Positions 37,401 to 48,610 of a DNA stretch of 64,000 nucleotides are shown here, one piece after another; positions within the stretch are counted from its first letter, which is position 1, and the number at the start of each line of letters is the position of its first letter. A model generated the notes under the pieces. That model was not told the origin of the DNA. It saw only the letters and a list, made by a program, of their open reading frames with translations, and did no database searches. Origin of the DNA: Taenia hydatigena (Eukaryota; Platyhelminthes; Cestoda; Cyclophyllidea; Taeniidae); the NCBI GenBank assembly GCA_036345935.2, contig JADWOT020000001.1, forward strand, positions 25,251,886 through 25,315,885. The letters are read 5' to 3'. A program made the translations under genes and the position numbers.

Positions 37401-40400
37401 GCTCCACCCTGTCACATTATGACTTCGAAACCCGGGGCAAGTTGTGGTCTGGACCAATCGATACCATCAATAAACAAAGAGTAAACAATTCTGAGCGCGT
37501 TAGCATAAAAGTTCGTCTGGCATTGATTCTTTTGTTGACAGCTACTATGGTCAGGTCCTAAAGTTTTGGAGCGAGTAAAAATAAAATTAGGTTTGCAAGG
37601 ATTGTTGTTAATCATATTCTTTTGGCTTAAATAACCAAGTAATTAGTAGCACCAAGAAATTCGTGATACGCAGGTAACACGGCATCCAAACTTTTCTTGA
37701 TTGTTGGCTATTGGTTCACAATTTTGTCTATTGCACTGTCCTTGGCCAATATTTATTCAGTGACACATCTTGTATGTCTCTTTTTTTAGTTTTAGCAGCG
37801 TTTTTTGCACAATCAGCACAAGTTGTTTCAGTTGCGGTGCTGTTTGACAAGCATTTTTCCAAGATAATGTACACAAGCTGTGGAGAAAAATTCTGTGTTT
37901 GTCGCCAGTATTTGACTCCAGGCGTGATTTGAATGCATTGAAGACCTTATCAAACGTCACTTTTAGAGTAGGTAAAAGATAGAAACATAACTTTTACGAG
38001 GAGTTATATTTTATGGGCGGCATATCTAGAGCCTCAAGAATTAATTTTCTAGGATTACCAATTAACCAGCATGCAGTCCTGTCACTCGTTGTCCCAGGAA
38101 CACAAGTATAGGATCTCATGCTTATAAGTTTTTGATTTTATAAATGGCCAGCAAAGTTCTTAAATTACCAAATTAATGTTAAGCCTACTTTATTTTTTAT
38201 ATAATTAAAACAAGCTGTACTTTGGACATTAAAATCAGTACAGCGGAGGATAAAAACAGAATTGTTTTCCAATAAAAGAGCTACTAAATGCAACTTGGAA
38301 CAATGTTCTCTCTCTTCGCGCAAAAACAACCATGGCCACTTAGCACACGCTGCAATCGACAGCCTAGGAATAAATTGAAATTCTTTTGATAGCCTATATT
38401 TTGAGTCTATTTCTTGATGCATTGACAGCTAACGCACTTAAATTGAGATATCGATGAGTGCGCTAATGAAAGCAGCTCTTAAGCAGGTAGGAATTTTAGT
38501 CTAGTGAGCCATTAAGAGGTTAGGCGTTTTCACCACAGTACGTGAATTCAGTGAACTGCGTCGCTGACTTGTGGATGCATCTTTACGACACTAACTACGC
38601 TGAGATGGAAAAATCAAACGTTTGACCTGTCAGCGCTAAAAAGGCCCCATGGATCGGAGGCGATTTGATGTAGTCGGTCATGTGTTTGGCTTTATGCGTT
38701 GGTTTTGAATTGGTGCTCAAGTCCTGCCTTTGATCTTCTCTCGGGTTGAATGGCTTTTGAAATTTCCAGTTCAAGGAAAGCCACAGATCATTGGCTGTTG
38801 CACTGTCTGAGACAGCCGTTCTAAACCCTCGAGATTGGTAATTAATCCTGCATGTCATCTGCTTATCCAGACCTAACTGCCAACTGATTGGTGCCTAACA
38901 ACGTTTGCTTGTGTCACTTCTCGTATTTGACAGTGACCATTTAAGCCGAAGTCAGCAGCATACCAGGACCGTGAGTTCCGACCAATTGGGCACCAATTTT
39001 CCTTGTACCACAACTTCATTAACGAGGCACAAGTTTCTCCCATGATATGCTGCCGACAGGAATAGTTGCAAGGGCAAGTCTTTATTAGTGCTAGCTATGA
39101 CGGACACAGAAGCCATCTGGCTCAGGTCAAATGGTTATTTTAAAGCTAAAGTGTGGCGCTGAAAGCCACCAAGAAAGTCGCAATAGACTACATCATGCTA
39201 CGAACGAAGAAGCTTCCAGTCTGTGCTGAGCATTATAGCCTGGAGTAGGTAAAAATATCAAGCAGCTATATTCGGTGAACTTACAATTTCGCTTCCGCAT
39301 ACAAGTCGATTCACATGTTTATACAAAATCCCTACAACCCTTCATCAAAGAAGCTTTAGTCAATTGCATAACCGGATCTTAGTAACATCATATGCTAGAA
39401 ATACGCAAATTGACCAAACTTTTTGCGGAAAACCTAGATGAACTTTTAATCTATAGAACATTGCTAAGTCTACTACATTTTATAACGCATGAAAGGGAAC
39501 CTGAGCACACACTGACGTATTAAAAGCATTTTTTATAAGAGTCTTGCGATGTTCTACCTTCTTTTCGCACTAGTTTGCTTTGATCGGTTGTTTTCGTCAG
39601 CACTCCTCTTGCCACGGCTCTTGTGGCTTCCATCGACAGTACGATTATGCTTTGCATTTTCCTGCCTTGCATCACTTACCTAACATTTAATTAGCTAATA
39701 AGCATTGAGTTTTGGGCGCCACATTTATTTGTAACAGATGGAAATCGAGATAAGCACACATGTGGCCTACACTACATGTACACTTGGGTCTTACTTTTGA
39801 TAGGAAATAAATAAAAGGGCACCTGGACATTTTTAGGGGTTGAAATGGCTAGAAGCTCACCTTGTTTACGAGTTAATGAACAGCGTAATAATTAGCTGTC
39901 TCTCTTCTCCCATCTCATCAGCATGCATTACAACATAAGAAGTTTGCTTGACTTCACCACTCTAAGGGGCAATTGAACGGCGCAGACCATGCCCATAGCA
40001 GGGGAGGCACCATATGTACATCAAGAGTGAGACGGGCTCACCGTATCTTAATAAATAAGGAAAATAAATACACGTGCATGGCTGCATTAGCGTCCTATGT
40101 TTATATTTTATGCCAATGGAAGGAGTGGTTTGTCAACCCTTTTACTAATTGGCAACAATTTTTTGGCACTACACTCTTTGCATATTTCAGGAAGAGGAAG
40201 ATGGTTTCTGCATTTATTGCTTGGACAATATATCCTTGCGAGAATACGGCCGTTTTACTGACCGCGTTGTATGAATCGGTTCTGGAACAAATTTGTCAAG
40301 GAACCCATTTCTAAGCCTTCAATGGGATCTAATAAGCGAAGCACATGGCTTAAGATGTCAGACGGCTGCTGAAAGATCGACATTCTAAGTAACATGCTAG

Positions 40401-41255
40401 AACCTGTCCACGTCATTATCGAGTCAAAATGTTGCGCTAATTTCCCGATTAATGTGAGATAAAGCTTTAGTCACTTTACGCATGTTGTTGCGACACTTGA
40501 GTCGTTTAGCGGTATAAATGAACCCTTTAACTTTAACGCATTTTAGCTGCGACACAATGAAATAGACATTTGTGGGCGAAAGTTTAAAGTCCCATTTTTC
40601 ATTATATCGATGGAATAAGTTGCTTAAGCTAACCTATAATCCTGATTCCTAAATAACCAATAAGATGCAGAATAATAAAATCGTCATTAAAAATAATGAC
40701 CATTTCCCTTCAATTTTTTTTGGAAATTCTGCCATTCTTAATAAAAGTGAACGCAAAACAAGCCAACTTATACTAAATTGTACAAAGTTTGGAGTACCAT
40801 CGTGACTAATGCGACGTTCTAAAAAGCAACCAATGCGCGCGTTTTTTTGGTAGAATTCGAGAACAGATCACTAAATTATTATTATAAAAACTACAAATCC
40901 AACCCAAAAATATGCAACAAAGCCAATGCCAAGGGCACTTATAATTTGGCATCCAAGTTCATTCAAATGCGCCTAGCGCTTGGGTCTGTTTTTTAATAAT
41001 TTTTTTATGTGACTGCTGCCGCCGGAAGCAAACACGTAAACAAATCTTTTATGGAGTCAAACTCAGGCGATCCAATGTCTCTGAAGATATCCTCAAAAGG
41101 CATATAACAAAACCGGCTTTCCATGATAAAAGGATAAAGCAAACACAAGAGCAATATCAGCAAAGGCCATTTCTTGTTACAGGTCTTCTAAACGCTCAAT
41201 TATAAAATAGTTTGTATCCAGCGCAGTTGCTGCCTAAAACACGGTATCAAGAGGA

Positions 41256-41480
41256 CGTAGCCCTTTATCGTCAGTGGGAAGACGTTCCCCATGCTCATTA
41301 TGACTCTGCATTTAATTATGCCTTTTAATGCAATCCCTAGTTTAAAATGCACGACAAGGCTGTTAAGTAATTTTTAAAGCTTTGGAACCGAAGCTAATTT
41401 AGATTAGATGTTAGGATTATGCTTTTCTTGTCAGTCTAATCAGGTCACCGTGTCGTAATGCAGAAAAATCGGGAAAAGAT
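41256..41480 (+). repeat. Family A interspersed repeat, copy A3
   Basis: The core 41347-41400 is aligned to copy A2 at 39 of 54 positions and shares TAAAGCTTTGGAACC-like sequence with copy A1. On the left, CCCTTTATCGTCAGTGGG at 41261-41278 resembles the left flank of A1. On the right, 41400-41480 shows only scattered similarity to the sequence following A2. No open frame is shared among the copies. All recognised A copies are in plus orientation. Confidence 0.6.
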
Positions 41481-42049
41481 GCAATTTTGATACAGTAATG
41501 AGGGAATGCTAATGCTCCAGGGCGAAATAGCTGACAGCACCTCACCAGCCAACGCAGGTCATGGAAATTTTTCCTTTTTATTTGCTTTTCGGAGCATCGA
41601 AACTAGAGAATCGGGCCACACGCAATCTGAGTACGCAACGGTCAAGAGATAATCGTTCTTTTAAGAAAAAAAAGAAGATTTATGCGCAGTTTAAATTGAT
41701 AATTTTGTACCAGATTGTAAATATAATGTGGTGACGCTTTGTAACATTGCTGAGCCTGTACTCCTGGCTTATTGGGATTTGCGATGGCAATGTGGATAAT
41801 CATGAACACATGATAAAGAGGCAAAACAAAGAACGTTGACTTATAATTCGACCATTTATAGTCAAAGATAGAAGCATTAATTCAACTTCTGCCCCCAATT
41901 TTGATGATGAGCTACTTGGAGCCCGCTTGCTACACCGCTGCAAAACAGCTTAGCCTCTGGGCTCGCAGACTCTTTAGCTCAAACCGTTTTACAGTTAGCA
42001 CGTGATATTTGTCGTAATAAGCAAAAATTGGCTATTTTCTGAGTTTGCC

Positions 42050-42151
42050 TAACAATCAACTAATTAGAAGGTAGATTCCAGACACTTAATTAGAGATGTC
42101 AGCTACTATTCGTTAATGTCCTCATTCGTTCCCTTGTTTTGCAAAGCTGAC
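42050..42151 (+). repeat. Family C interspersed repeat, copy C2
   Basis: This is the counterpart of C1, with 30 of 35 core positions identical (42078-42112). The right flank, 42113-42151, keeps the order CCTCAT, CG, TTGTTTT/GCTGTTT and CAAAGC seen after C1 at 30054-30092. C2 starts about 0.7 kb downstream of A3, whereas C1 lies about 2 kb upstream of A2, so A and C are separate elements and not parts of one larger duplicated segment. Confidence 0.65.
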
Positions 42152-43576
42152 GAATCCTTAAATGGGTGCTTTCGGAATTCATACAAAGCAAGTAGTATTA
42201 TGATTACACAAAGTGTGAAGCCATGACAAATATAACTTTGAAATTTTATTAGACAGGTGTCGGCCATTCGAATCAGGAGTAAAGAGCAGGTGGCAAATTA
42301 TCAAGTGCTTAATAAGCAATGAAGTTCTTAAATTAGTCTGCTTCAAAATGGAGCTACCGCTCTGAAACATTGCATCAGCAACTTCATTCATCAACTGTGC
42401 AAATCAAAAGTTCATGTTTTTGCTAATTTTATCTTGAGTAAATTAGAATTCCTCAAATTTACTTTCCTTAAAATCTACATTCTGTTGACTAGGTTATTGA
42501 AATGGTGGTTACTATTGAAAATTACTAATCCTCAGCGGTAGATTACAATAAAGATTATCGACGAGATTTCCTGTCTGGAAATGGGGCTGCTACCCATGGC
42601 ACAATCCAGTAGCCATCGAAACTGACCACTAATATTTAAAAAAAAATTACAGCTAAAATGAAGCCATTCATGCATGTTTCAATGTGGTCGATTAAAAAAT
42701 TTGCATAGAGCTCCAAAGTTCACACAAAGGAGCAAATCGAAATTTCGCTAAGCACTAAAATTGACGGCTTAGGCCACAGAGTAAATTTAGGTTTCTGGTC
42801 CAGTTGTAATCATTTGCAGACTAAGAGACTTCTTTCTTCATAGTGCAAGCATTTTAAAACGGCCTGTTTGGTATTGATCTTATTGGTCTATGCATCGGAG
42901 GCATAGATTTCCACCTGCCTCTCTACTTACCCAACGAACTTAGAGATTCAGGCTCGCGTAAGTTGGGACAGCTTTGCAGATTTCATTTATGCCACGACCC
43001 ATAGCAAAGAGCTGAGTTCTTTACTTTTCTGCTGCAGAAAATTGAATCTTTAGAGCTTTAGAATTGAGGACATTCTAAGGCCATGCCACTTAATATTCAG
43101 TTGAACAGTGCGCCCTTTGACTACAGACACCACGGTGGTATTATGTGATCCCATAAATTCAGATATGGGTCTGCTTGTTTTGAGTAAATGGGGATATTTA
43201 TACTCTGAAGGAACGTACCTGCACTTATGATACCTTAGTCCAAAAATCACACAGCTAAATGGATAAGCAAGAAGATATGAAGAAAGCTGCTCCAAATAAT
43301 AGGTTTCATTTAAAGCCCCATCTTTAATCAATTTCTCTGCATGTAGAGAGTAACACAGAGAACACACTTAGCATTTCACCCGGACTTCAACGGCGCGAAG
43401 TCAGTGAATATCCACACCGCAACCGAGCGAAGCCAATTTCTCAACACTATCAAAAGCGAAAAGTGCGCAACTGACTTAGAGGTAAGTGCTAATATTTCTC
43501 CTGGGAAACTTTTATAAATACTGCTATATCTGGGCCTGGCAATGGGCCATTTAAAGCACAAGTTTTGCTACAGTCA

Positions 43577-43966
43577 CTAGCATGAGAACGATCATGGTCT
43601 CTGAAACGACTAATGCGTGGTATGAATAGCATCTTTATTAATGGAGCAGTTAGTCGTTCAAGACACTCATGCTACATTCATCACCAACTTGCAGAAAGCA
43701 GATCTACTCCTTCTAGTGACTGCAAAACATTAGAACTTTCTACCGAAATTAAGCACTGCAGGAAGACTAGTACTCTTCTAGTCGAGAGTTCTAGCCGTAC
43801 CACCCCATCGCTTATTCCTGATAGCATTCTTCCTCCCATGTGCCATCTGTGACATGCAGGCGTAGGCAATCGAAAGTCACATGACTGGATGCTAAATGCG
43901 ACTAGATGACTAGATCCACGTTCTACTGTGTTCTGGATACCCATTCCATTCTAGAAGCAAAGCTAG
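43577..43966. other. Cluster of nine CTAG tetramers
   Basis: CTAG occurs at 43577, 43713, 43767, 43778, 43791, 43902, 43910, 43951 and 43963: nine times in 390 bp, where one or two are expected at this composition. Seven of them form three close groups, and GACTAGAT is directly repeated at 43900-43915. Overlapping open frames on both strands (43613-43852 plus, 43681-43944 minus) contain no recognised domain. The enrichment may come from local duplication of a short unit or may be a binding-site cluster. Nothing in the sequence names a factor. Confidence 0.5.
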
Positions 43967-46900
43967 TTAAGCCACCTTTTGATGTACTGACGTAGAACTG
44001 ACAATTGGCACCCGTAGTGGCTACTGCTCGACCAAATCACTTTATTCCATTTTAAAGATATAGTTCGTCAATTTTCAATATCCTCTACCGTATCAATACC
44101 TCCTATTTACACATCTTTTGGGACTCTTCAGTTGCTATCTGCATGCTCTCAGGAACCGCATCTGAAGTTCTGCCACTGTGTATATGGCTTGAAGTCCGTT
44201 GATATAGAATTGCTATGAAGCATTTCTATCACCTGTTGACGACCTCTTAAATCTTTTCCCTTAGATTACAATTGGCAGATTAGATTCCCACCAACGGACC
44301 ATCTGAGGTGTGCCAGCCAGTAAGGCCGACTGACTTTCTGGACAGCGATTAATGGTTCACATTTAATAGCAGCCATTTTCGCTTTAGGGCAACAAATGGG
44401 TTTTATGTCAATAAGCGCGCCTATTTATATCTTGTTTTTGAAGATTATGGGTAAATCATTTACCGGACTTGTTGCTCACTACTCAGAACTGCCTCACCTA
44501 CCGGCACAATTAAGCGGTTACAACCATTCATCAGCAGACTCCGATGCATACAGACTACAAAAACGGATAAAATTTTGTCTCGTTTGATGATGGAAAGACC
44601 GCTTTTAATCCGGAATGCAAGGTCAGCTGACCCATCCTTTGGTTTTGGAAATCAGCAATTCCAGACACAACAATGAGTAGGTGGTCTGCGAGTAAAAAAG
44701 CAGGAGCAAGTACGATGTGGCAAAAAATAATGACTGGAACCAAGGTCAAAAGACAATATGCCTATGTGAATGCTTGGATTTCCCTTAAGTTTTGAACTGC
44801 GCAGCATTAATAGGCTTGCCTGATGTTACATAAAAGAGGTCTATGCTCTACGATGAATGTGCGAAATACTATTCGTCATTCGACCAGCAATGGTTCAAAA
44901 GAAAACGTATTTTACATCATTTACTGTCCTCTTTATTATAAGGGCAAGCTAAGAATATGTTTGGGGTCCGTTTCGCTTTTCTGCATGGAATGGATAAAAC
45001 GAATACTTTTTAAGTGCTGAGAGAAGTCCCACAGTTTTTGTTTATTAATATTTATAGTCCGAAAACCTTTTGAAAATGACATCGTCAGATGTGGACCTTT
45101 GCAGTAAGCGACATTAAAATTCTTGGTGTGAGCCAATGCGGAATCAATGATAATGCATGCCGCATTCAGTAGATATCCTACCTCTGTGAAGTCGAGGCGT
45201 CAGATTCAGTGAGTCCTCGACTATAAAAGATGCAGCTGAGAGCTGACTACGGAGTAAGTCATCATGGCGTAAAGGCTAAATTAAGATGGAGTCTTGGTTG
45301 CCATTATCGCATTCAAACTTGATTTTGGGGCTGACTTGCCAACAATCCATTTCACCAAATGCTAAATACCGCTGTTTCCTATCCATCAACCGTACCCTAT
45401 CATCTTCTATTGCGCAGTTTAGCCCATCATGATCTCTATAATGATCTCCGCAGTTATGGCGTTAGAAATTAAGGTGGTAATCATCGTTTACTTTAATTAC
45501 GTGCCTAACATTAACACAGCTGCTTGTATTAGATGCTTCTGCGATGGATGTCGTTTTAATATCCGATCAGGCTTACAACGTCAAAATGAGGGCGTTGCTT
45601 AACCAAACGGTGCATCCATCCCACAAAAGTACAACACAATGTCAATTCCGCAAGGCCGTCCGCAGCGAGCCGATTTTGCCCAGTCACATAGCTAAATTAT
45701 GGTAGGGTCCTAGGCCAGAAATATCATATGAGAAATTGTGGCAATTTGTAATGGAGTATGCGCTAATAAACTGCAGGTATATAATGGGTGACAGAAAAAC
45801 GGATTCGCCTGATTTTTGTCAGATCACACAAGTACCTGGAATTCTGTAATTGTGAAAGAATGCTAAAAACAACTGCGAATGCCTAAGATTACTTAAAGAC
45901 TTCGAATGGCATCGAAACTAATGTACGCAGAGCCCCATCTGCCCATTGAGTCAGCTGCATTGCAGGAAATGTAAGAATGAGCAGGCATTGCCTAGCTCTT
46001 AATAATATGCAGTAGCTGGTCGCGGTTGCGGGAATAGTGCCATGCGTGTTTAGTATGTGGCAGTAAGGATTTTTAACCCTCAACTTAACCGTGGATTTCA
46101 AAATCTACAGATAATTGGATACTTTGCATTCAGAATGTCGAGATTATTATGAGGGATGACATAAGCTCTTGTCATGGTAGGTAGGCATCGTCTTTAGTTT
46201 AAACATAGTTAATTTAATCTTTCATTCGTTGTCGAGCTAATCTGTTCAAGATGCTTGATTTGGTGACGTTCGACGATTTGGTGCGGCTAATTTGTTTCGA
46301 ATAGAGCCTAACAGAACCAGACTTATAATCATGAAAGCGGTGAGAATAAATTTAACTGCCTTGACAATTATTTTGTAAAATAGTGGATAGATCATGGTGC
46401 CAAACGGATAATTATATGATTGCTTAGGACTGCGAAAACGCCACCCACGCACTTTATTTTCTAGCTGCTCCCATAAAACCCGCAGGCTGCGTGGGTGGAA
46501 GATGGATTTGCAGCTGAAACCGCAGCGCATCTTTAAATTGCTGAGAACTAATGCACGGCCTTGGCTAGAGAAGAATTTCTGCTCAAAAGTTTACTAAATA
46601 AAATTAAGTTTGGTCTCCACCTGCAACTGTAGACTTGCTGACAGCACAAATGCTGTATTTAAACTGAACTCTTAGTTTAAAACATCTTCATATGGATGGC
46701 AAACAGCGCTTTAATCTCATACAAAACCTTGGCCAGCAAAGGAAAAAGTTTACAGCGTCGCTTTTATTCATTTTCTCGCTATCTAGATTCACGAAACCTT
46801 GAGTATTGCTCATAAGTCCCAAAATCCACGCAGTTCCTGTTGGAGTGTGGTCATCCAATTGTAGATTGAAGCTGTATATCTCCAGTTGTTTGTTTAAACA

Positions 46901-47919
46901 CATATTAAATTCGTTGGCACTCAAGATTTCTTCGTAGCACTTCTTTTGATGGCATGGCCTGCTGTTTATGCTAGCGCACTACAGACCAAACTTTATTTTC
47001 AATTTTAATTACATCAACCTGATGCGACGAAGGAGGGTGAAAGTATAAGCAAAGTATACCAACAGTTCTATTTTAAAAGAGACGCTGCTAACGACTGAGG
47101 TGATAATGACATTGGAAACGGATTCTGTAGCCATGAGCTATCCAGAGTAGTGCATAACAGTATTACCTATGCTAACTCTATGCAGGCGACAAAAACACAT
47201 GAACACGTAACACAGCCTTTACTTCTCCTTTTTAATAAGAGCTGGAGGAATATATTGCTGGATATTGCTGATGTGAATGCAAACTGGCAGGAGGGAATCG
47301 ATGCAAAACCTCCATTGACCTTAAGAAGATTATAAGTTCCTACTTTACCAAATGACTAGATTTTAATGCACTGTCCTTATTAGTAACAAATGAATTACGT
47401 GATGGCCTACGGCGTCTAACTTTTGCAGTGTGACTTCCATGCGATTTGGAAATTCGTGTTAAGGGTCATTGGGGGAGATCTTTATCTTGTCGCAAATTAG
47501 TCCCCACATTTGACCTGTAGGGAGTAAGAATGGGCATTTTTAAGTGCAAATAGCATCAAGCAAATAAGTTACGTTATTTATGCAAAATTTTAAATTTTGA
47601 CTCGGGTTGCTAATATTTTGTCCATAAAAAGAGTTATGCTATCTCATATTAGTAAGCATTCCATGTTTGCAGCCTGATAATTTAGAATTTCATTTATGAT
47701 GCAAATTACAACTCAGACAAAGTGCAGAAAAGTGAATAAGTAGGCTACGCGAAAGATTTTGCTTCCATCTGCGCTGCATAGCTGGCGTTTCTAAAGCTAA
47801 GACACTAGGAACTAACAGAATTTTTGTGACTTGTGTTTCAAATACAGGCACAACTTAAATTTGGGTCAATTTAGGGGCCAATTTTGCAAGATTACCGTTA
47901 CATCTGCAAAATTGCTATA
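43967..47919. other. Non-coding stretch, no gene seen
   Basis: No gene is supported. The longest open frames are 94 codons (46246-46530, minus) and 78 codons (46688-46924, minus), neither with a recognisable motif. The chief feature is the GC-rich inverted repeat at 46441-46498. A segment near 44346-44380 has a brief resemblance to part of the family B repeat, but it could not be extended. No octamer GCATTTAA occurs here. No simple repeats or RNA-gene signatures were noticed. Confidence 0.5.
46441..46498. other. GC-rich inverted repeat, 11-bp perfect arms
   Basis: CCACCCACGCA at 46441-46451 and its exact reverse complement TGCGTGGGTGG at 46488-46498 are separated by 36 nt. Inside the loop, TTTAT (46454-46458) can pair with ATAAA (46473-46477), giving a second short stem. 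Arms of this GC content are much rarer by chance than AT-rich ones in this window. The stem is too short and interrupted for a typical microRNA precursor. It could be a cruciform-forming site, a paired binding site or coincidence. Confidence 0.6.
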
Positions 47920-48610
47920 TAAAAAGCCATTTTGATGACTGAAGATAAAATTCAGCACTTTGATTGGCCAAATTCAACTGAGCGCAATAAGGCATGAGAT
48001 ATTTGCGTGGTTTCTTGATTTCAAGTGGCACAGAGGTGCCGTAAATTAGGCGCTTGACCAAGGATGCGATGTCTGCGTTCCAAGAAGTAAACAAATTCAC
48101 TTTCTCTTAAAGCCTTGATCTTTTGCGGGAACGAACACTACTCCGATATATGAAAGGAACAGAAACAAGGAATCGCACTGTTTCCAAACGGCGGGATCTA
48201 CGCCACTAGGACGTCCCGTGCCGCATAAAGTAAAGCCATAGCTTTGATCCTGAAATTGTAAATAAGTAAAAGAAATCTCATGAAAAGTAAACGATCTTCC
48301 GACGAATTGTAAGTCACTTATGCTGATGCAATATGTTGGATCACTAAAGCAGTCTTACAAGATGTTTGTGGTGTGTGAGAGCAATAACGCTACTTCAAGT
48401 CAGAACATCAAGTAAATAAACGTTTAGAACAGAGTCTTTTAATATTGGTAAGTCTGCTAGCTTACTAAACACTTAAGTTAAAGGATAGATCCGTCCTCTT
48501 TACTTAGGCGTGTCTATATTTTTGGCCTATCTTGAATTGTGGCGGATTGCTGCGCATCCAAAATGTTGTTCGCTCCATATTGGCTAATCAGGAGGCAATC
48601 TTAAACCTTA
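47920..48610. repeat. Family B interspersed repeat, copy B1
   Basis: This is a roughly 690-bp region collinear with 51228-51870. The clearest blocks are around 47985-48005 (AATAAGGCATGAGATATTTG against AATAGGGCATAAAATATTTG), 48168-48185 (AAGGAATCGCACTGTTTCC against AAGGAATCGCGCTGTTTCC), the GACGTCC/AACGTCC block near 48212, TGTGAGAGCA near 48374 (TGTGAGGGCA in an earlier form is GCGTGAGGGCA in B2), AACAGAGTCT at 48427-48436, and CGTGT-TATATT near 48510. Overall identity is about 60-70% by eye with several gaps; B2 lacks about 45 bp that B1 has around 48310-48355. The minus strand has short open frames in both copies, but indels put them out of register, so present coding is unlikely. No terminal repeats or target duplications were identified. 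Confidence 0.75.

Larger units (their letters stand above)
34069..43576. other. Non-coding stretch with repeat copies A3 and C2
   Basis: I see no gene. The longest frames are 113 codons (39973-40314, plus; it starts with TTG and has 78 codons from the first ATG at 40078), 111 codons (35494-35829, minus; it starts with GTG) and 105 codons (43050-43367, minus). None shows a known domain, and all sit near the chance maximum. Internal repeats are family A copy A3 and family C copy C2. A perfect hairpin with a TACG loop is at 34422-34441. A short three-unit TTATCA-type direct repeat lies at about 36458-36490. GCATTTAA/TTAAATGC occurs at 36016 and 41308. Confidence 0.5.

Noticed and set aside
39973..40314. 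113-codon plus-strand open frame
   Set aside because: It opens only with TTG; 78 codons remain from the first ATG, within chance expectation, and there is no known domain.
44340..44385. Possible third family B copy (ATTAATGGTTCACATTT against GTTGATGGTTGCACATTC)
   Set aside because: The preceding 300 bp shows none of the other family B blocks, so the similarity could not be extended.
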